Numbered from the stretch's first letter, positions 7,251 through 16,965 are shown. The stretch: 47,363 nucleotides of DNA from Nocardiopsis endophytica (GCF_027706725.1 NZ_JAQFWQ010000050.1:1-47363); one strand, 5' to 3'. Notes: generated by a model not told the origin, from the sequence alone. Numbers and translations are program-made.

Positions 7251-8621
7251 TCAGCGGCGCTCGTCGTCCCGGTACCAGGCCTGCTGGTCCTGGTCGCCCT
7301 GGTCGGAGGCCTGCTCCCCGCTCTGCGCGGCGCCGCCCTGGGCGTCGCCGGACGCGCCCGCCTCGGGCTGCGGCGCGTACGCGGACGGGTCGTAGGCCTG
7401 CTGGTAGGCGTCCTGCTGGGGCTGGTGGGCCTGCTGGGCGTAGGCGTCGCCGTAGGGCTGCTGCTGGGCGTACTGGTCGTACCCCTGCTGCTGGTAGGCG
7501 TCACCGTAAGCCGGCTGGCCGCCCGTGCCGTAGGCCTGGGACGGATCCTGGGCGTAGGCCTGCTGGTAGGCGTCCTGCTGCTGGTAGGCGTCACCGTAGG
7601 CCGGCTGGCCGCCGGTGCCATAGGCCTGCGACGGGTCCTGCGCGTAGGCCTGCTGGTCGTACCCCTGCTGCTGGTACGCGTCGCCATAAGCGGGCTGGCC
7701 ACCCGTGCCGTACGCCTGAGCCTGCTCCTGCCCGTAGGCCGGCTGGCCGCCGGTGCCATAGGCCTGCGACGGGTCCTGCGCGTAGGCCTGCTGCTCCTGC
7801 CCGTAAGCGGGCTGGCCGCCGGTGCCGTACGCCTGGGACGGGTCCTGGGCGTAGGCCTGCTGGTACGGGTCCTGCTGGACCTGCTGCTCGTAGCCCTGCT
7901 GCTGGTAGGCGTCACCGTAGGCCGGCTGGGCGCCCGTGCCGTAGGCCTGCGACGGGTCGGCGTAGGCCTGCTGGTAGGGGTCCTGCTGGACCTGCTGCTG
8001 CGGGGCGTAGGGGTCGGCCCCCGGCTGCGGCTGGGCCGCGAAGGTCTGGGCCGGGTCCGCGCCGAAGGTCTGCGACGGGTCGGCGCCGAAGGCGGGCTGC
8101 CCGCCGGTCGGCGGCGCGAAGCCCTGCTGCTGCCCCATCGGCCCCATCTGGCCCATCTGGCCCATCTGCGGCGCCGGCTGCGCCCGCGGCACCCGCGTCG
8201 GGTCGCCGAAGAGCTTGAAGAGGTAGACGAAGGCGAACGCGAGGACCGCTGCGCTCCCGGCGATCGAGAACAGCGCGGTGAACCCGTCCGCCATCCTCGC
8301 GTTGTCCGAGGCGGACACGAAGGACATGATCAGGGTCAGCACGGCCATGAGCGCCCCGAGCCCCAGCATGACCATGCCGGTGATCACGATCGGGACATTC
8401 GCGGACGCCTTCTGCGGCGCGGTGGTGACCAGGAACGCCGCCAGTGCCACCAGCCCGACCGTGACCGGGTCGAAGAAGGCCGGCCCCGACCCGGCGAAGC
8501 CGTCGATGACCTCCTCCGCCCCGAAGACCCCGATGAAACCCGCGAGCATCCGCGCGGCCACAGCGCCCAGCAGCGCCCAGGCCGCGGGCACCCGCAGGCC
8601 GTTGATTGCGTCGTTGTTCAA
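7251..8621 (-). CDS. Four-helix membrane protein with Gln/Tyr-rich repeat tail (DUF5336-like layout)
   Basis: Residues 1-140 hold about four transmembrane helices (near 12-32, 52-70, 77-101 and 113-137). Residues 150-456 are low complexity, rich in Gln, Tyr, Ala, Gly and Asp. The tail contains six copies of QAYGTG(G/A)QPAYG (starting near residues 225, 263, 287, 302, 332 and 362), often followed by DAYQQQGYDQ. The layout resembles mycobacterial DUF5336 proteins, in which a four-helix domain carries a Pro/Gln-rich tail, but I cannot confirm the family. The start is TTG at 8621, chosen because membrane-like sequence begins there and GGAGG lies about 10 bases upstream; the frame upstream reads as non-coding. 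The tail is prion-like in composition and likely disordered. It is transcribed divergently from fbiA. Function unknown. Confidence 0.8.
   Translation of the reverse strand: MNNDAINGLRVPAAWALLGAVAARMLAGFIGVFGAEEVIDGFAGSGPAFFDPVTVGLVALAAFLVTTAPQKASANVPIVITGMVMLGLGALMAVLTLIMSFVSASDNARMADGFTALFSIAGSAAVLAFAFVYLFKLFGDPTRVPRAQPAPQMGQMGQMGPMGQQQGFAPPTGGQPAFGADPSQTFGADPAQTFAAQPQPGADPYAPQQQVQQDPYQQAYADPSQAYGTGAQPAYGDAYQQQGYEQQVQQDPYQQAYAQDPSQAYGTGGQPAYGQEQQAYAQDPSQAYGTGGQPAYGQEQAQAYGTGGQPAYGDAYQQQGYDQQAYAQDPSQAYGTGGQPAYGDAYQQQDAYQQAYAQDPSQAYGTGGQPAYGDAYQQQGYDQYAQQQPYGDAYAQQAHQPQQDAYQQAYDPSAYAPQPEAGASGDAQGGAAQSGEQASDQGDQDQQAWYRDDERR
7500..7990 (-). repeat. Coding tandem repeats (QAYGTGGQPAYG units)
   Basis: Six imperfect DNA repeats code the motif QAYGTGGQPAYG in the tail of the gene at 7251-8621. 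Several copies are nearly identical at the DNA level, suggesting recent duplication and possible length variation between strains. Confidence 0.85.
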
Positions 8622-8674
8622 GAGAGGTTCCCCTCCGCTGCTTCGCTGTCGCGACGGTGGAAGCTTTGCATATG

Positions 8675-8687
8675 GACAGTCTGTCAA
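8675..8687 (-). promoter_or_regulatory. -35-like box overlapping an 11-bp palindrome
   Basis: On the minus strand a perfect TTGACA (8687-8682) lies 61 bases upstream of the TTG start of the repeat-tail gene. It overlaps the palindrome GACAGACTGTC, which could be an operator. No convincing -10 box is seen at 16-18 bases, so the promoter may depend on an activator or another sigma factor. Confidence 0.35.
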
Positions 8688-8842
8688 GCCCACCGGCCGA
8701 ATCCCCGCTCCGTGGAGCCCAGCGGGGATGTCTCCGGGCCGCGGCCCCGGAAGAGTGCGGGGACGGGGCAGCGGCGTCCGGTGCGCCCCCGCCGTCGCAG
8801 GCGTCACAGGGGTCCGCCGCGCACATGCGGCCCACAGCCTGC

Positions 8843-8855
8843 CAGACTTGGCCCC
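8843..8855 (+). promoter_or_regulatory. Possible -10 box for a leaderless fbiA transcript
   Basis: CAGACT (8843-8848) lies seven bases before the fbiA ATG and there is no Shine-Dalgarno. That spacing fits transcription starting at the A of the start codon. The hexamer misses the first T of TANNNT. Confidence 0.3.
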
Positions 8856-9824
8856 ATGCGGATAGTCGTGCCGGCCGGCGGTATCGGAGGCGCACGGTTC
8901 CTACGCGGCCTCAAGGCGACGCTGGGGATCGTATCGGGCCAAGAGAGCGAAGCGGCAATCACCGTCATCGGGAACACCGGTGACGACATCACCCTGTTCG
9001 GTCTGCGGGTGTGTCCGGATCTGGACACGGTGATGTACACCCTCGGCGGCGGGATCGACGACGAGCGCGGCTGGGGCCGCGCCGACGAGTCCTTCACCGT
9101 CAAGGAGGAGCTCGCCGCCTACGGCATGAAGCCCACCTGGTTCGGGCTGGGCGACCGCGACACCGCCACGCACATCGTGCGGTCGCAGATGCTCGCCGCC
9201 GGGTTCCCGCTCTCGGCGGTCACCGAGGCGCTGTGCGACCGGTGGCGGCCGGGCGTGCGCCTGCTGCCGATGACCGACGACCAGGTGGAGACGCACGTGG
9301 TCGTCGACGGCGACGAGGGCCCACGCGCCATCCACTTCCAGGAGTGGTGGATCCGGCACCGCGCCCAGCTCCCCGCCCGGCAGATCGTCTCGGTGGGCGC
9401 GGAGAAGGCCGCGCCCGCGCCGGGCGTACTGGAGGCGGTGCGCGAGGCCGACCTCGTCGTGCTGCCGCCGTCCAACCCGGTGGTGAGCGTCGGGTCGATC
9501 CTCGGCGTCCCCGGGATCCGCGAGGCCCTGGAGGAGGCCGTCGTGGTCGGCGTCTCCCCCATCATCGGCGGCGCGCCGGTGCGGGGCATGGCCGACGCCT
9601 GCCTGACCGCGATCGGGGTGGAGACCTCCGCGCGCGCCGTCGCCGAGCACTACGGGCCCGACCTGCTGGACGGCTGGCTCGTCGACGAGGCGGACGCCGG
9701 GGTCGAGGCGGACGGCATCGAGGTGGAGTCCCGCCCCCTGTACATGACCGACGTCGACGCCGCCGCCGCGATCGCGCGCGCGGCCGTCGACATGGGGCTG
9801 CGGATCAAGGAGCGGCGCGCATGA
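8856..9824 (+). CDS. fbiA: 2-phospho-L-lactate/phosphoenolpyruvate transferase FbiA (CofD family)
   Basis: The 322-residue protein is the CofD/FbiA enzyme that joins the activated C3 unit (phosphoenolpyruvyl-GDP in actinobacteria) to the deazaflavin Fo, giving dehydro-F420-0. Visible family features are the N-terminal [12 protein letters not shown] loop, [12 protein letters not shown], the [10 protein letters not shown] segment and [14 protein letters not shown], spread over the usual length. The ATG at 8856 is the first codon of the conserved core; longer in-frame readings upstream run antisense through the repeat-tail gene. It overlaps fbiB by four bases (ATGA), so the two are translationally coupled, as in mycobacteria. 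The start appears leaderless. Confidence 0.96.
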   Translation: MRIVVPAGGIGGARFLRGLKATLGIVSGQESEAAITVIGNTGDDITLFGLRVCPDLDTVMYTLGGGIDDERGWGRADESFTVKEELAAYGMKPTWFGLGDRDTATHIVRSQMLAAGFPLSAVTEALCDRWRPGVRLLPMTDDQVETHVVVDGDEGPRAIHFQEWWIRHRAQLPARQIVSVGAEKAAPAPGVLEAVREADLVVLPPSNPVVSVGSILGVPGIREALEEAVVVGVSPIIGGAPVRGMADACLTAIGVETSARAVAEHYGPDLLDGWLVDEADAGVEADGIEVESRPLYMTDVDAAAAIARAAVDMGLRIKERRA

Positions 9825-11107
9825 CCGCGGCCGACGCCGTCTCCGTGGTGCCCCTCAAGGGGCTCCCCGAAGTGGCGCCGGGCGACGACCCGGCCGCGCT
9901 CATCGCCGGGGCCGCCGAGCTGCGCGACGGCGACGTCCTGGTGGTCACCTCCAAGATCCTCAGCAAGGCCGAGGGGCGGATCCGGCGCCAGGACCGCGAG
10001 TCGGCCATCGACGAGGAGACCGAGCGGGTGGTGGCGCGCCGCGGCGGCACCCGCATCGTGCAGACCCGCACCGGGCTGGTGATGGCGGCGGCGGGGGTGG
10101 ACTCCTCCAACGTCGCCCCCGGCCACGTGCTGCTGCTGCCGGAGGACCCCGACGCCTCGGCGCGGCGGCTGCGGGCGGGGCTGCGCGAGCGCACCGGCGC
10201 CCGGGTGGGCGTGGTGGTCAGCGACACCTTCGGCCGGCCCTGGCGCAACGGGCAGACCGACGTGGCGATCGGCGCCGCCGGGGTGCTGCCGCTGCTGGAC
10301 CTGCGCGGCGGCCGCGACGGCAACGGCAACGTGCTGGAGGTCACCGTGAACGCGGTGGCCGACGAGATCGCCGCCGCCGGGGAGCTGGTCAAGGGCAAGG
10401 CGGCCGGGGTCCCGGTGGCGCTGGTGCGCGGCCTGGACGCGCTGGTCACCGAGGAGGACGGGCCGGGCGCGGCGGCGCTGGTGCGGCCCGCCGACGAGGA
10501 CCTGTTCCGGTACGGCTCGCGGGACGTGGTCCCGGCGCGGCGCACGGTGCGCGAATTCGACGGCCGCCCGGTGGACCCGGAGGCGGTGCGCCGCGCGGTG
10601 GCCGCCGCGGTGACCGCGCCCGCGCCGCACCACACCACGCCGTGGCGTTTCGTCCTGGTGGAGGACGCGGCCAGGCGGGAGCGGCTGCTGGACGAGATGC
10701 TCGCCGCCTGGGTGGCCGACCTGCGTGCGGACGGGTTCTCGGAGGAGGCGGTCGAGCGCCGGACCCGGCGCGGCGACGTGCTGCGCCGCGCGCCCTACCT
10801 GGTGGTGCCCTGCCTGGTGGCGGACGGCGCGCACCCGTACCCGGATGAGCGGCGCGCCTCGGCCGAGCGGTCGATGTTCCTGGTCGCGATGGGCGCCGGG
10901 GTGCAGAACCTGCTGGTGGGCCTGGCCATGGAGGGGCTGGGGTCGGCCTGGGTGTCGTCCACGATGTTCTGCCCGGACACGGTGCGCGGCGTGCTGGACC
11001 TGCCGGAGGACTGGCAGCCGATGGGGGCGGTGGCCGTGGGCCACGCCGCCGCCCCGCCCAAGGACCGCCCGCCGAGGGACCCCGAGTCGTTCATCGCCGT
11101 GCGCTGA
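9821..11107 (+). CDS. fbiB: Bifunctional F420 gamma-glutamyl ligase / dehydro-F420 reductase FbiB
   Basis: The 428-residue protein has the two-domain form found in actinobacteria. Residues about 1-240 are the CofE ligase that adds glutamates to F420-0 ([39 protein letters not shown]). Residues about 245-428 are an FMN-dependent nitroreductase-fold domain ([52 protein letters not shown]), known in mycobacterial FbiB to reduce dehydro-F420. The start ATG lies inside the end of fbiA. A strong palindrome follows 18 bases after the stop and may end the fbiAB transcript. Confidence 0.96.
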   Translation: MTAADAVSVVPLKGLPEVAPGDDPAALIAGAAELRDGDVLVVTSKILSKAEGRIRRQDRESAIDEETERVVARRGGTRIVQTRTGLVMAAAGVDSSNVAPGHVLLLPEDPDASARRLRAGLRERTGARVGVVVSDTFGRPWRNGQTDVAIGAAGVLPLLDLRGGRDGNGNVLEVTVNAVADEIAAAGELVKGKAAGVPVALVRGLDALVTEEDGPGAAALVRPADEDLFRYGSRDVVPARRTVREFDGRPVDPEAVRRAVAAAVTAPAPHHTTPWRFVLVEDAARRERLLDEMLAAWVADLRADGFSEEAVERRTRRGDVLRRAPYLVVPCLVADGAHPYPDERRASAERSMFLVAMGAGVQNLLVGLAMEGLGSAWVSSTMFCPDTVRGVLDLPEDWQPMGAVAVGHAAAPPKDRPPRDPESFIAVR

Positions 11108-11124
11108 CCCCCTCCCCCCGCTCT

Positions 11125-11188
11125 TGTTGATCTCGGGAGAAACGACGCTAAAGGCGCGGTTTTAGGGGCGGTTCTCCCGAGATCAACA
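11125..11188. repeat. 64-bp palindromic element after fbiB
   Basis: TGTTGATCTCGGGAGAA (11125-11141) is repeated perfectly inverted at 11172-11188, around a 30-base centre that itself holds a short CTAAA/TTTAG stem. It could act as a terminator for fbiAB, but the perfect arms, long loop and AT-containing ends look more like a mobile or dispersed palindromic repeat. It shares the core TGATCTCG with the arms of the palindrome at 27719-27786. Confidence 0.7.
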
Positions 11189-11306
11189 TCGGAGCGGCCG
11201 GTGTGATCCGTGCCCGGAATCGCCGTGTCCCGCCGTGGCTCCGGGGCGGCGGCCCGGGCCAGTGCCACCCTTGGGCCGCGGGGTGTGCACGGAGGGGGAT
11301 GCGCGG

Positions 11307-12893
11307 GTGTCGGACGAGCTGCTGATCCTTGCCGCGCTGCTCATCGGGGTGACCGTGTTCGCCGGGCGCCTGGTGGCCGGGCGGCTGGGCATCCCCGAGG
11401 CGATCGTGCTGGTCGCGCTCGGGGCCGCCGCGGGGTTCGTGCCCGGCCTGTCCCAGATCCGGTTCCCGCCCGACGTCATCCTGCTCGTCTTCCTGCCGCC
11501 GCTGATCTACAGCGCCGCCTTCTTCTCCTCGCCCCGCGACATCCGCGCCGAGGCGCGCCCCATCGTCGCGCTCGCCGTGGTGATGACCCTGGTGACGGCG
11601 TTCGCCATCGCCGGGATGGTGTGGCTGGTGCTGCCCGACACCGGCTGGCCGGCCGCGATCGCGCTGGGCGCGGCCGTCGCCCCGACCGACGCGGTGGCCT
11701 CGGCGGCCGTGCTCAAGCGGGTCGGCGCCCCCAAGCGGGTGGTCACCCTGCTGGAGGGCGAGAGCCTGATCAACGACGGGGTGGCGCTGACCCTGTTCTC
11801 CCTGGCGGTGACCGCCATGTCCACGCCGCTGTCGGTCGGCGCGGGCGCGCTCGAACTGGGCAAGGTGGTCGTGGGCGGGGTGGTGTGGGGCACGGCGGTC
11901 GCCCTCGGGACCGCGTGGTTCCGGCGGCGGCTGCGCGACTCCAACAGCCAGCTCGTGCTCTCGCTCATGGTGCCGTTCGTGGCCTACGTCCCCGCCGACA
12001 TCGCCGGGTTCTCCGGGGTGCTGGCGGCCGTGGTGGCCGGGTTCTACCTGGGCACCCGGGTGGAGGGGATGCTGCCGCCGAAGGTGCGGGTCACCGGCCA
12101 GACGGTGTGGCGCGGCCTGGTGATGGTCCTGGAGTCGGTGCTGTTCGTGCTGCTGGGCCTGCAGCTGCACGCGGTCTTCGAGGCGGTGGCCGGGCTGTCG
12201 TGGGTGCGGCTGGCGCTGGGCGGCGCGGCGGTGCTGGGCACGGCGGTGCTGGTGCGGCTGGCCTGGGAGATGCTGGTGCCGCCGCTGGTGCGGCTGCTGG
12301 GGCCCGGCGGCTCGGAGGACCCGGGGTCGCTGTCGCCGCGCGAGCGGCTGGTCATCGGCTGGTGCGGGATGCGCGGGGCGATCTCGCTGGCGATCGCGCT
12401 GTCGCTGCCTCCGACGCTGGACGGCGGGTACTTCGTCGACCGCAACGTGCTGCTGTACTTCGCGGCGGTGGTGGTGCTCGGGACGCTGGTGGGCCAGGGG
12501 GCGACGCTGCCGCTGGTGCTGCGCTGGACCGGGCTCGCGGGCGGGGAGGACACCCGCCGCGAGTACGCGGTGGCCGAGGAGGCGATGGGGCGGGCGGCGC
12601 TCTCCCGGCTCGACGAGCTGGCCTCGGACGAGAAGGTGGACGAGCGCGCCGCCGAGCGGCACCGGCAGATGCTCAAGCTCCAGGTGCGCGAGGCCCGCGC
12701 GGTGCTGGGCGAGGACGAGACGGCCCGCTCCCGGGTGAGCCGGCGGGTGCGCGGCGACCTGTTCCTCCGGCACGAGCTGGCCCGCGCCCAGCGGGAGGCG
12801 CTGAACCGGCTCTACCGGGAGGGGACGATCGGCCACGAGACGCTGCAGGCGGTCCGCCGCCGGCTCGACCTACGCGAGCCCCCGGGGCTGTAG
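11307..12893 (+). CDS. Na+/H+ antiporter, CPA1 (NhaP/NHE) family
   Basis: The 528-residue integral membrane protein has about 12 helices in residues 1-410, then a cytoplasmic helical tail rich in charged residues (about 415-528). CPA1 signatures are visible: AAVAPTDAVASAAVLKR and GESLINDGVALTLFSLA, whose Asp residues bind Na+ and H+, plus the late helix GWCGMRGAISLAIALSLP. It would exchange cytoplasmic Na+ (or K+) for protons and so serve pH and salt homeostasis. The GTG at 11307 is chosen because GGAGGGGG lies eight bases upstream and hydrophobic sequence starts immediately; a frame from 11235 has no ribosome site. It is a single gene following the palindrome and is probably transcribed alone. 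Confidence 0.9.
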   Translation: MSDELLILAALLIGVTVFAGRLVAGRLGIPEAIVLVALGAAAGFVPGLSQIRFPPDVILLVFLPPLIYSAAFFSSPRDIRAEARPIVALAVVMTLVTAFAIAGMVWLVLPDTGWPAAIALGAAVAPTDAVASAAVLKRVGAPKRVVTLLEGESLINDGVALTLFSLAVTAMSTPLSVGAGALELGKVVVGGVVWGTAVALGTAWFRRRLRDSNSQLVLSLMVPFVAYVPADIAGFSGVLAAVVAGFYLGTRVEGMLPPKVRVTGQTVWRGLVMVLESVLFVLLGLQLHAVFEAVAGLSWVRLALGGAAVLGTAVLVRLAWEMLVPPLVRLLGPGGSEDPGSLSPRERLVIGWCGMRGAISLAIALSLPPTLDGGYFVDRNVLLYFAAVVVLGTLVGQGATLPLVLRWTGLAGGEDTRREYAVAEEAMGRAALSRLDELASDEKVDERAAERHRQMLKLQVREARAVLGEDETARSRVSRRVRGDLFLRHELARAQREALNRLYREGTIGHETLQAVRRRLDLREPPGL

Positions 12894-12925
12894 CCCTCGA
12901 ATCGAAAACTTTCTTTTCTGTTCCA

Positions 12926-12954
12926 TTGACGGCCACCCCGGCCGCCGCTTACGT
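12926..12954 (+). promoter_or_regulatory. Predicted promoter of the chitinase gene
   Basis: TTGACG (12926-12931) and TTACGT (12949-12954) are 17 bases apart, about 75 bases before the start codon. I do not see the direct-repeat operators described for Streptomyces chitinase genes. Confidence 0.4.
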
Positions 12955-13029
12955 TTCTTGCACCGCTGCGCAGCCTGCTTGTCACGGCCGTCACCCGCTC
13001 ACGGAAATCGGACAAGGGAGTTTCCCCCC

Positions 13030-14271
13030 ATGCGCCCCCTCCGCACGCGCGGCGCGCTCGCCGCCATCGCGGCAGCGGCCGGCGGCATCGCCGCCGCGCT
13101 CGCGCTCCTGCCGCCCTCCGGCCCCGCTCCCACGGACGCCGCACTGGCCGCCGACTCCGCCTCCGCCGAGGCCGCGTCCGGCCCCTGGCTGACCGGGTAC
13201 TGGCACAACTTCGACAACGGCTCGACGACCATGCCGCTGTCGGATGTGCCCGCCGAGTACAACATGGTCGCCGTCGCCTTCGCCGACAACCTCGCCGGGA
13301 CCCCCGGCGGCATCACCTTCAACCTGGCCTCGAACGAGCTCGGCGGCTACACCGAGCAGCAGTTCAAGGACGACATCGCCGCCATGCAGGCCCAGGGCCG
13401 CAAGGTCGTCATCTCGGTCGGCGGCGAGAAGGGCCACGTCGACGTCACCAACCCCGAACAGGCCGCCGGGTTCGCCCAGAGCGCCCACGCGCTCATGCAG
13501 GAGTACGGCTTCGACGGGGTCGACATCGACCTGGAGCACGGCATGGACGCCCGGTACATGGAGGACGCCCTGCGCGACCTGCACTCCCGGGCCGGAGGCG
13601 ACCTGATCGTCACCATGGCCCCGCAGACCATCGACTTCCAGGCGCCCAGCTACGCCTACTACCAGCTGGCCGAGTCCATCCCGGACATCCTGACCATCGT
13701 CAACATGCAGTACTACAACTCCGGCGCGATGATGGGCTGCGACCAGCAGGTCTACAGCCAGGGCACGGTCGACTTCCTCACCGCGCAGGCCTGCATCCAG
13801 CTGGAGCTGGGGCTGCGCCCCGACCAGGTCGGGCTCGGCCTGCCCGCGACCCCGCAGGCCGCCGGTGGCGGACACCAGCCGACCTCCAACGTCATCGCCG
13901 CCCTGGACTGCCTGGAGGAGGGCACCTCGTGCGGCTCCTTCACGCCGTCCCAGCCCTACGGCCCCATCGGCGGGGTGATGACCTGGTCCATCAACTGGGA
14001 CGCGACGAACGACTACCGGTTCGCCAAGGACATCTCCGCCCGGCTGGGCGGCGGCACCGGGACCGGCCCCACACCGTCACCCGACCCCTCCCCCAGCCCC
14101 ACCGGGTCCGCCGAGCCGTGCGGCGAGGCCGCCTGGGACTCGGGCACCGTGTACACCGGCGGCGACCGCGTCTCCTACGAGGGCACCGTCTACGAGGCCC
14201 GTCACTGGACCCGGGGCGACACGCCCCAGGACTCCCAGTGGGGGCCCTGGAAGGCCGTCGGAACGTGCTAG
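13030..14271 (+). CDS. Secreted GH18 chitinase with C-terminal chitin-binding module
   Basis: The 413-residue precursor begins with a signal peptide (about residues 1-40, Arg-rich then Ala/Leu-rich). Residues about 52-340 form a glycoside hydrolase family 18 barrel with the catalytic motif DGVDIDLE (Asp162, Asp165, Asp167, acid/base Glu169), plus SVGGEKG and MQYYNS strands typical of the family. A Pro/Ser/Thr linker (about 342-365) joins a CBM5/12 chitin-binding module (368-413) with its Trp residues and end Cys. It hydrolyses chitin outside the cell. AAGGGAG precedes the ATG; the longer upstream reading has no signal sequence. A 15-bp hairpin follows the gene. Confidence 0.94.
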   Translation: MRPLRTRGALAAIAAAAGGIAAALALLPPSGPAPTDAALAADSASAEAASGPWLTGYWHNFDNGSTTMPLSDVPAEYNMVAVAFADNLAGTPGGITFNLASNELGGYTEQQFKDDIAAMQAQGRKVVISVGGEKGHVDVTNPEQAAGFAQSAHALMQEYGFDGVDIDLEHGMDARYMEDALRDLHSRAGGDLIVTMAPQTIDFQAPSYAYYQLAESIPDILTIVNMQYYNSGAMMGCDQQVYSQGTVDFLTAQACIQLELGLRPDQVGLGLPATPQAAGGGHQPTSNVIAALDCLEEGTSCGSFTPSQPYGPIGGVMTWSINWDATNDYRFAKDISARLGGGTGTGPTPSPDPSPSPTGSAEPCGEAAWDSGTVYTGGDRVSYEGTVYEARHWTRGDTPQDSQWGPWKAVGTC

Positions 14272-14296
14272 CCCTCCTCACTGCGTTCTGACGGCC

Positions 14297-14335
14297 GGTC
14301 GCCCCTGCCCCGGGTGTGCGGGGGCAGGGGCGACC
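14297..14335. terminator. Bidirectional terminator between the chitinase gene and fbiC
   Basis: GGTCGCCCCTGCCCC (14297-14311) pairs perfectly with 14321-14335 around a 9-base loop. It sits between two converging genes. No T-tract follows, which is common for GC-rich actinobacterial terminators. Confidence 0.65.
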
Positions 14336-14361
14336 GCCTCTCCCGCCGGCCGCGGCGCGCC

Positions 14362-16965
14362 TCAGACCACGGGCAGCCGCGGCCGGCGCACGCTCGCCGC
14401 CACACCGTCGCTGGCCTCGGCGGCCCGGCGGCGCTCCCCGGGCACCTCCCCGTACAGCGTGGTGCGCATCCGCAGCGGCCGGCCGGTGGGCTCCACCAGC
14501 GCCCGGATGTCGCCGATGGTCTTGTAGGAGCCCTGGTCGGACCCGGCCATCCTGGAGATCGTCTCCTCCATCAGAGTGCCGCCGACGTCGTTCACCCCGC
14601 CCCGGAGCAGGTCCCGGCAGGTGTCCTCGGCCAGCTTCACCCACGAGCACTGGATGTTGTCGACGGCCCCGTGCAGCAGGATGCGCGCCAGCGCGTGCAC
14701 CGCCCGGTTCTCCCGCGCGGTCGGCCCGGTGCGGGCCAGCCCGGCCAGGTACACGGGCGCGTTGGTGTGCACGAACGGCAGCGCCACGAACTCGGTGAAC
14801 CCCGGGCGCCCGTTGCGCTCCAGCGCCCGCTCCTGCAGCCGCCGCAGCAGCCGCAGGTGGGCGACCCAGTGGTCGGGCCGGTCCACGTGGCCGTACATCA
14901 TCGTGGAGGTGGTGGGCAGCCCCAGGTCGTGCGCGGTGGTCACCACCTCGATCCACTGGGCGGCCGGGAGCTTGCCCTTGGTGAGCACCCAGCGCACGTC
15001 GTCGTCGAGGATCTCGGCGGCGGTGCCGGGCAGCGAGTCGACCCCCGCCTCGCGCGCCCGCTCCAGCCAGGCGCGCACCGGCAGGTCCGCGCGGGCCGCC
15101 CCGTTGGCGACCTCCATCGGGCTGAAGGCGTGCAGGTGCATGCCGGGAACCCGCTCCTTGACCGCCCGCGCCAGGTCGAAGTAGGCGGTGCCGGGCAGGT
15201 CCGGGTGGATGCCGCCCTGCATGCACACCTCGGTGGCCCCGGCCTCCCAGGCCTCGGCGGCCCGGTCGGCGACCTGCTCCAGCGACAGGGTGAAGGCGTC
15301 GGCGTCGGTGCGGCGCTGGGCGAAGGCGCAGAAGCGGCACCCGGTGTAGCAGACGTTGGTGAAGTTGATGTTCCGGGTGACCACGAAGGTCACGTCCTCG
15401 CCCACCGCCTCACGGCGCAGGCCGTCGGCGATGCCCGCGAGCTCCTCCAGCTCGGGGCCGTCGGCGCGGAGCAGCGCCAGCGCCTCGTCGTCGGTGATCC
15501 CGGCCGGGTCGCGCTCGGCCGACCGCAGCGCCGCGCGCACCTCGGCGTCGCCCGCGGCGGCGGCCGGGGCGGCGCCCTCGGCCCGCCCGCGCAGCGCCTC
15601 CCAGTCGCCGTAGACCGCGTCGAAGTCGCCGCGCCGGTCGCCCGTGCGCCCGTCGGCGTCGATGCCGGTGTGCAGGTCGGTGCGGCCCGACGCGGCCAGC
15701 GCCGGGTCGGGGGCCTGCCAGGGCAGGCCGCGCGGGCGGGCGCCGGGCCGGGCCAGCCCGGTGCCGGGGTCGGCCAGCGCCTCCACGTGCTCGGACACCC
15801 GCGGGTCCAGCCACGGCTCCCCGGCCCGCACGTACTCCGGGTAGGCGGTGAGCCGCTCGGCGAGGGCGAACCCGTGCTCGGCGGTGCGGCGCTCCAGCTC
15901 CTCCACCTCGGGCCAGGGGCGCTCGGGGCTGACGTGGTCGGGGGTGACCGGGGAGACGCCGCCCCAGTCGTCGATCCCGGCGCGCAGCATCAGCCCGTAC
16001 TCGTCCCCGATGAGGTTGGGCGGCGCCTGAACGCGGGCCTTGGCGCCCAGCACCAGGCGGGTGACGGCCACGGTGGCGGCCAGGTCCTGAAGGTCGGCGT
16101 CGGGGCGGTGCATCATCGCGGTGCCGGGCTTGGCCCGGAAGTTCTGCACGATCACCTCCTGCACCGCCCCGTGGGCGCGATGGGCCCGCCGCAGCGCGAA
16201 CACCGAGTCGGCGCGCTCGGCCGGCGTCTCGCCGATGCCGATGAGGATGCCGCTGGTGAAGGGGACCGAGCAGCGCCCGGCGTCCTCCAGCACGCGCAGC
16301 CGCACGGCCGGGTCCTTGTCGGGGCTGCCGTAGTGCGGCCCGCCCGGTTCGGCGAACAGCCGCTCGGAGGTGGTCTCCAGCATCATGCCCATGGACACGG
16401 CGACGGGCTTGAGGCGCTGGAAGTCGGCCCAGGACAGCACCCCGGGGTTGAGGTGCGGCAGCAGGCCGGTCTCCTCCAGCACCGCGATCGCCATGGCGCG
16501 GACGTAGGACAGGGTGTCGTCGTAGCCGCGCTCGTCCAGCCAGGCGCGGGCGGCCTCCCAGCGGTCCTCTGGCCGGTCCCCGAGGGTGAACAGCGCCTCC
16601 TTGCACCCGGCGGCGGCGCCGCTGCGGGCGATGCCGAGGACCTCGTCCGGTTCCAGGAAGGGGGCGTCGAGACGGCCGGGAACCGTGGCGAAGGTGCAGT
16701 AGTGGCAGCGGTCCCGGCACAGCCGCGTGAGGGGGATGAAGACGTTGCGGCTGTAGGTGACGGTGCCGGGGCGCCCGGCGGCCTCCAGGCCCGCGTCGCG
16801 GACCCGTCCGGCGTAGAGCAGGAGCCGGTCCAGGTCCTCGCCGCGGGCCTGCAGCAGCACCTCGGCCTCAGAGGGGTCGAGGGCCTTGCCGTCGCGCGCG
16901 CGGGCGAGGGCCCGGCGCATCGCTGAAGGGGTCGGCGGCGTGCTGGTGGGTGTACCCGTCGTCAT
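14362..16965 (-). CDS. fbiC: Fo synthase FbiC (fused CofG/CofH radical SAM enzyme)
   Basis: The 867-residue protein makes the deazaflavin Fo, the chromophore of F420, from tyrosine and 5-amino-6-ribitylamino-uracil. It carries two radical SAM centres with the CxxxCxxC motif: CRDRCHYC at residues 83-90 in the CofG half and CYTGCRFC at 539-546 in the CofH half. Length and domain order match actinobacterial FbiC. The ATG at 16965 is chosen because the family core starts soon after. There is no Shine-Dalgarno, but TATCGT lies seven bases upstream, suggesting a leaderless transcript. The gene converges with the chitinase gene and is about 3.3 kb from fbiB. Confidence 0.96.
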   Translation of the reverse strand: MTTGTPTSTPPTPSAMRRALARARDGKALDPSEAEVLLQARGEDLDRLLLYAGRVRDAGLEAAGRPGTVTYSRNVFIPLTRLCRDRCHYCTFATVPGRLDAPFLEPDEVLGIARSGAAAGCKEALFTLGDRPEDRWEAARAWLDERGYDDTLSYVRAMAIAVLEETGLLPHLNPGVLSWADFQRLKPVAVSMGMMLETTSERLFAEPGGPHYGSPDKDPAVRLRVLEDAGRCSVPFTSGILIGIGETPAERADSVFALRRAHRAHGAVQEVIVQNFRAKPGTAMMHRPDADLQDLAATVAVTRLVLGAKARVQAPPNLIGDEYGLMLRAGIDDWGGVSPVTPDHVSPERPWPEVEELERRTAEHGFALAERLTAYPEYVRAGEPWLDPRVSEHVEALADPGTGLARPGARPRGLPWQAPDPALAASGRTDLHTGIDADGRTGDRRGDFDAVYGDWEALRGRAEGAAPAAAAGDAEVRAALRSAERDPAGITDDEALALLRADGPELEELAGIADGLRREAVGEDVTFVVTRNINFTNVCYTGCRFCAFAQRRTDADAFTLSLEQVADRAAEAWEAGATEVCMQGGIHPDLPGTAYFDLARAVKERVPGMHLHAFSPMEVANGAARADLPVRAWLERAREAGVDSLPGTAAEILDDDVRWVLTKGKLPAAQWIEVVTTAHDLGLPTTSTMMYGHVDRPDHWVAHLRLLRRLQERALERNGRPGFTEFVALPFVHTNAPVYLAGLARTGPTARENRAVHALARILLHGAVDNIQCSWVKLAEDTCRDLLRGGVNDVGGTLMEETISRMAGSDQGSYKTIGDIRALVEPTGRPLRMRTTLYGEVPGERRRAAEASDGVAASVRRPRLPVV

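Noticed and set aside
7500-7990. Possible CRISPR-like repeat array
   Set aside because: The repeats are in frame, code QAYGTGGQPAYG and have no unique spacers of constant size.
14314-16926. 870-codon plus-strand frame opposite fbiC
   Set aside because: fbiC is certain from its two radical SAM motifs; the antisense frame has no recognisable motif.
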